Positions 7,700 to 9,544 of a stretch of DNA of 9,544 nucleotides are shown piece by piece. Each line of letters opens with the position of its first letter. Position 1 is the stretch's first letter. The notes beneath the pieces were generated by a model, which saw only the letters and a list, made by a program, of their open reading frames with translations, had not been told where the DNA came from and searched no databases. The stretch comes from Alphaproteobacteria bacterium UBA685. GTDB taxonomy: Bacteria > Pseudomonadota > Alphaproteobacteria > Puniceispirillales > Puniceispirillaceae. The stretch is from NCBI GenBank assembly GCA_002299005.1, contig DBMZ01000076.1, forward strand, positions 1-9,544, in the 5' to 3' direction. Both the position numbers and the translations under genes were made by a program.

Positions 7700-9544
7700 T
7701 TATTTTGCCGAACACATGCCTTGCTGTGCGCCTGTTGTCTCACAGCTAAGCATGACCCAATCACCAACTGTTTCCACAAATGGCGCGGCTTCATTACTAT
7801 CTTGTTTTGTTTTTAGCGTGACTTCTTCAATCATCTCAAGCTTTTCTTCACGCTCTATCTTGATATCATTTTTGACTATTTCAACCTGCTGTTCAACCAT
7901 AGGGGCGGTGATATCTTGTTTTTCCTTGGTGCGCCCTTCAATGTCGGCCAGTAATGTCTCGCCATCAAGGGCGTAATTACGCGCAAGACCGCCATTAAGC
8001 CCGTCTTTTAGCATATAGGTGACAGCGACTGATTTATCAAAACCAGGCTGGGCCGTCACAAAGCTGCCGACGCCATCGACACCAACTGTTTGGGCGCCGA
8101 TAAAGCCTGATAATAGACCCGCTGTGATGGTCGCATTGCGATTGCCATCATAGGCTTTATTGGCCGCAAGAGAGCCGCTAATCTGCAAGGATTTCTTCTC
8201 AATCACCCCTGTGACTGTCGGCAAGGCAAGGGAGTAGTTAGACGCCGTCGTGCCGCTAAGGCCATAGCCAGATAGGGTGACGCCAATCGTGCCAGCATTG
8301 ACAGAATTAAACACAGCCGCCGCTGAGCTTGCATCCAAACTCACATCATCAGAGCCCTGAATATTGGCCAATGTGCCAGTATTCGCGATAGTGGCCGTAT
8401 TGGTGCCATCATAGGTCTTGGTGGCGATTATTAGCTGGTTAACAGACAAGGACCGCGCGCTGATATCGGCTGATAATGTCTCAGATGCAAGGCTATAATT
8501 CGCGCCAAGCCCGCCATTTGTCCCATCGCCAAGATTATAGCTGACAGAGACTGTTTTGCTTGTGCCAGCCGCGCTATCAGCAAAGCTGCCTGTCGGTGTT
8601 ATGGTCACAGTCTCGGTGCCAATAAAGCCAGATATCGTGCCGGCGGTAATGCTTGCTGTGTTGCTGGCATCATAGATTTTATCGGCCGCCACTGTCCCTG
8701 TGATGGTCAGAGCTTTGGCTGTGATGTCGGCTTGTCTTGTCAGGCTTGCAAGGCTGTAATTGCCTGTTTTGCCGCCATTATCACCATCTGCCAGCGCGTA
8801 GGTGATGGTGGCTGTTTTATTGGTGCCAACATGCGCATCAGCAAAACTGCCTTGCGAGAGAGCGGTGACAGTCTCAGAGCCAATAAAGCCGCTTAGGCTT
8901 GTGCTTGTGACGGTTGCGCTATTGCTGCCATCATAGATTTTATCGGCGACGCTCACAGAGGCATAGCTTAGCGCTTTGGGCGTGATATCTACAGAGGCGG
9001 CGCCATTTGCAAGGCTATAGTTCGCGGCAAGCCCGCCATTTGTGCCATCAGCAAGGCTATAGGTCACGGTCACATATTGGCCTGTGCCAGCATCCGCATC
9101 AGAAGTGGTGCCTGAGGCGGTTGTTGTGACAGTCTGTGAGCCCACAAAGCCAGATAGGGTGCCAGCGGTCACAGAGATATTATTGGTGCCATCATAGACT
9201 TTATCACTAGCCGTTGGGCCCGTAATAGAGAGCGCTTTGGCGGCGATGTCTGCTGTATCAGATCCGCTTGCAAGGCTATAGTTCGCGGCAAGCCCACCAT
9301 TTGTACCATCGGCAAGGCTGTAGGTAACACTCACTGATTTGCCGGTGCCGACATTCGCATCACTAAACTGTCCTGTGGCGGTTGCGGTGACAGTCTCAGA
9401 GCCGATAAAGCCGCTTAATGTGCCAGCCGTCACGCTGGCTGTATCTGTCGCATCATAGGTTTTATCGCTGGTTGTGGGGCCTGTAATCGTCAGGGCTTTG
9501 GCGGTGATATCGGCTGTATCAGATCCGCTGGCAAGGCTATAGTT
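7700..9544 (-). CDS. C-terminal part of a large YDG/MBG-repeat exoprotein (probable TpsA), N-terminus outside window
   Basis: The frame is open through the right edge, so this is a 3' fragment of at least 614 codons; a GTG at 9433 is internal, not a start. It consists of six consecutive 87-residue repeats of the YDG/MBG type found in filamentous-haemagglutinin-like surface proteins, with hallmarks DKxYDGTN, TAGTLSGFIGSETVT, ADGTNGGLAANYSLA and ADITAKALTI. A partial repeat (NYALDGETLLADI) follows, then a charged, Glu/Lys-rich linker of about 50 residues and a tail with the two only cysteines, CETTGAQQGMC, four residues from the end (CSAK). The nearby TpsB gene makes it the likely secreted partner; the diagnostic N-terminal TPS domain would lie upstream and is not seen. 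A Cys pair with the same spacing at the extreme C-terminus is what I recall for H. influenzae HMW1, where it anchors the adhesin at its transporter. Function beyond surface display or adhesion is unknown. Confidence 0.88.
   Translation of the reverse strand, partial: NYSLASGSDTADITAKALTITGPTTSDKTYDATDTASVTAGTLSGFIGSETVTATATGQFSDANVGTGKSVSVTYSLADGTNGGLAANYSLASGSDTADIAAKALSITGPTASDKVYDGTNNISVTAGTLSGFVGSQTVTTTASGTTSDADAGTGQYVTVTYSLADGTNGGLAANYSLANGAASVDITPKALSYASVSVADKIYDGSNSATVTSTSLSGFIGSETVTALSQGSFADAHVGTNKTATITYALADGDNGGKTGNYSLASLTRQADITAKALTITGTVAADKIYDASNTASITAGTISGFIGTETVTITPTGSFADSAAGTSKTVSVSYNLGDGTNGGLGANYSLASETLSADISARSLSVNQLIIATKTYDGTNTATIANTGTLANIQGSDDVSLDASSAAAVFNSVNAGTIGVTLSGYGLSGTTASNYSLALPTVTGVIEKKSLQISGSLAANKAYDGNRNATITAGLLSGFIGAQTVGVDGVGSFVTAQPGFDKSVAVTYMLKDGLNGGLARNYALDGETLLADIEGRTKEKQDITAPMVEQQVEIVKNDIKIEREEKLEMIEEVTLKTKQDSNEAAPFVETVGDWVMLSCETTGAQQGMCSAK
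7979..9544 (-). repeat. Six tandem 261-bp (87-codon) YDG/MBG repeats
   Basis: Units on the minus strand are 9544-9284, 9283-9023, 9022-8762, 8761-8501, 8500-8240 and 8239-7979. Each is exactly 87 codons and begins Asn-Tyr-Ser-Leu-Ala; the array continues past the right edge. By eye units 1 and 2 differ at about 19 of 87 residues and share long near-identical DNA stretches, suggesting recent duplication or gene conversion. Unit 5 is the outlier: it lacks ADGxNGG and has GVTLSGYGLSGTTAS instead. Unit 6, next to the C-terminal linker, is also diverged. A truncated seventh unit of about 13 residues follows. Confidence 0.92.

Noticed and set aside
9431..9433. GTG at 9433 as the start of the repeat protein
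   Set aside because: The frame continues with perfect repeat register to the window edge; the GTG is an ordinary Val codon inside a repeat.
7979..9544. Regular repeats as a CRISPR or satellite array
   Set aside because: The 261-bp period is an exact number of codons, the frame is open throughout, and the encoded repeats are a known surface-protein type.

Overview
The window looks like a piece of an alphaproteobacterial chromosome, possibly marine. This is inferred from an IalB-family protein, a FOXRED1-like flavoprotein and an alphaproteobacterial-style RND pump, at moderate G+C. The assignment rests on family memory, not on a search. All six genes I can support are on the minus strand, so transcription runs from high to low coordinates. 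The gene at each end is cut by the window edge.

Region A (9544 to about 5319) reads as a two-partner secretion (type Vb) locus. It opens with the C-terminal part of a large exported protein made of exact 87-residue YDG/MBG-type repeats, ending in a charged linker and a terminal Cys-X9-Cys tail. Eighteen bases on is a secreted IalB-family protein of 180 aa. About 30 bases further is an FhaC/ShlB-type outer-membrane transporter (TpsB) with signal peptide, POTRA domains and a 16-strand-type barrel ending in Phe. The order exoprotein, IalB, transporter is tight enough to be one operon. The IalB gene between the partners is the unusual part: the exoprotein tail has a D-W-V then Cys...Cys pattern that resembles the N-terminal disulfide motif of the IalB protein next to it.

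Region B (5318 to 3987) holds a 108-base spacer with two short palindromes and no clear terminator, then a FOXRED1-like FAD-dependent oxidoreductase of the DAO family with its own good ribosome binding site.

Region C (3986 to 1) is a drug or metabolite efflux module. A 91-base spacer carries a hairpin and a possible extended -10 promoter. It is followed by a membrane fusion protein (periplasmic adaptor), whose stop codon overlaps by one base the start of an RND inner-membrane permease. The permease runs off the left edge after about 874 residues. No outer-membrane channel or regulator for the pump is visible here.

The best candidate for something undescribed is the TpsA-IalB-TpsB cassette with the Cys-pair tail. 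The pump and the oxidoreductase are ordinary members of known families.
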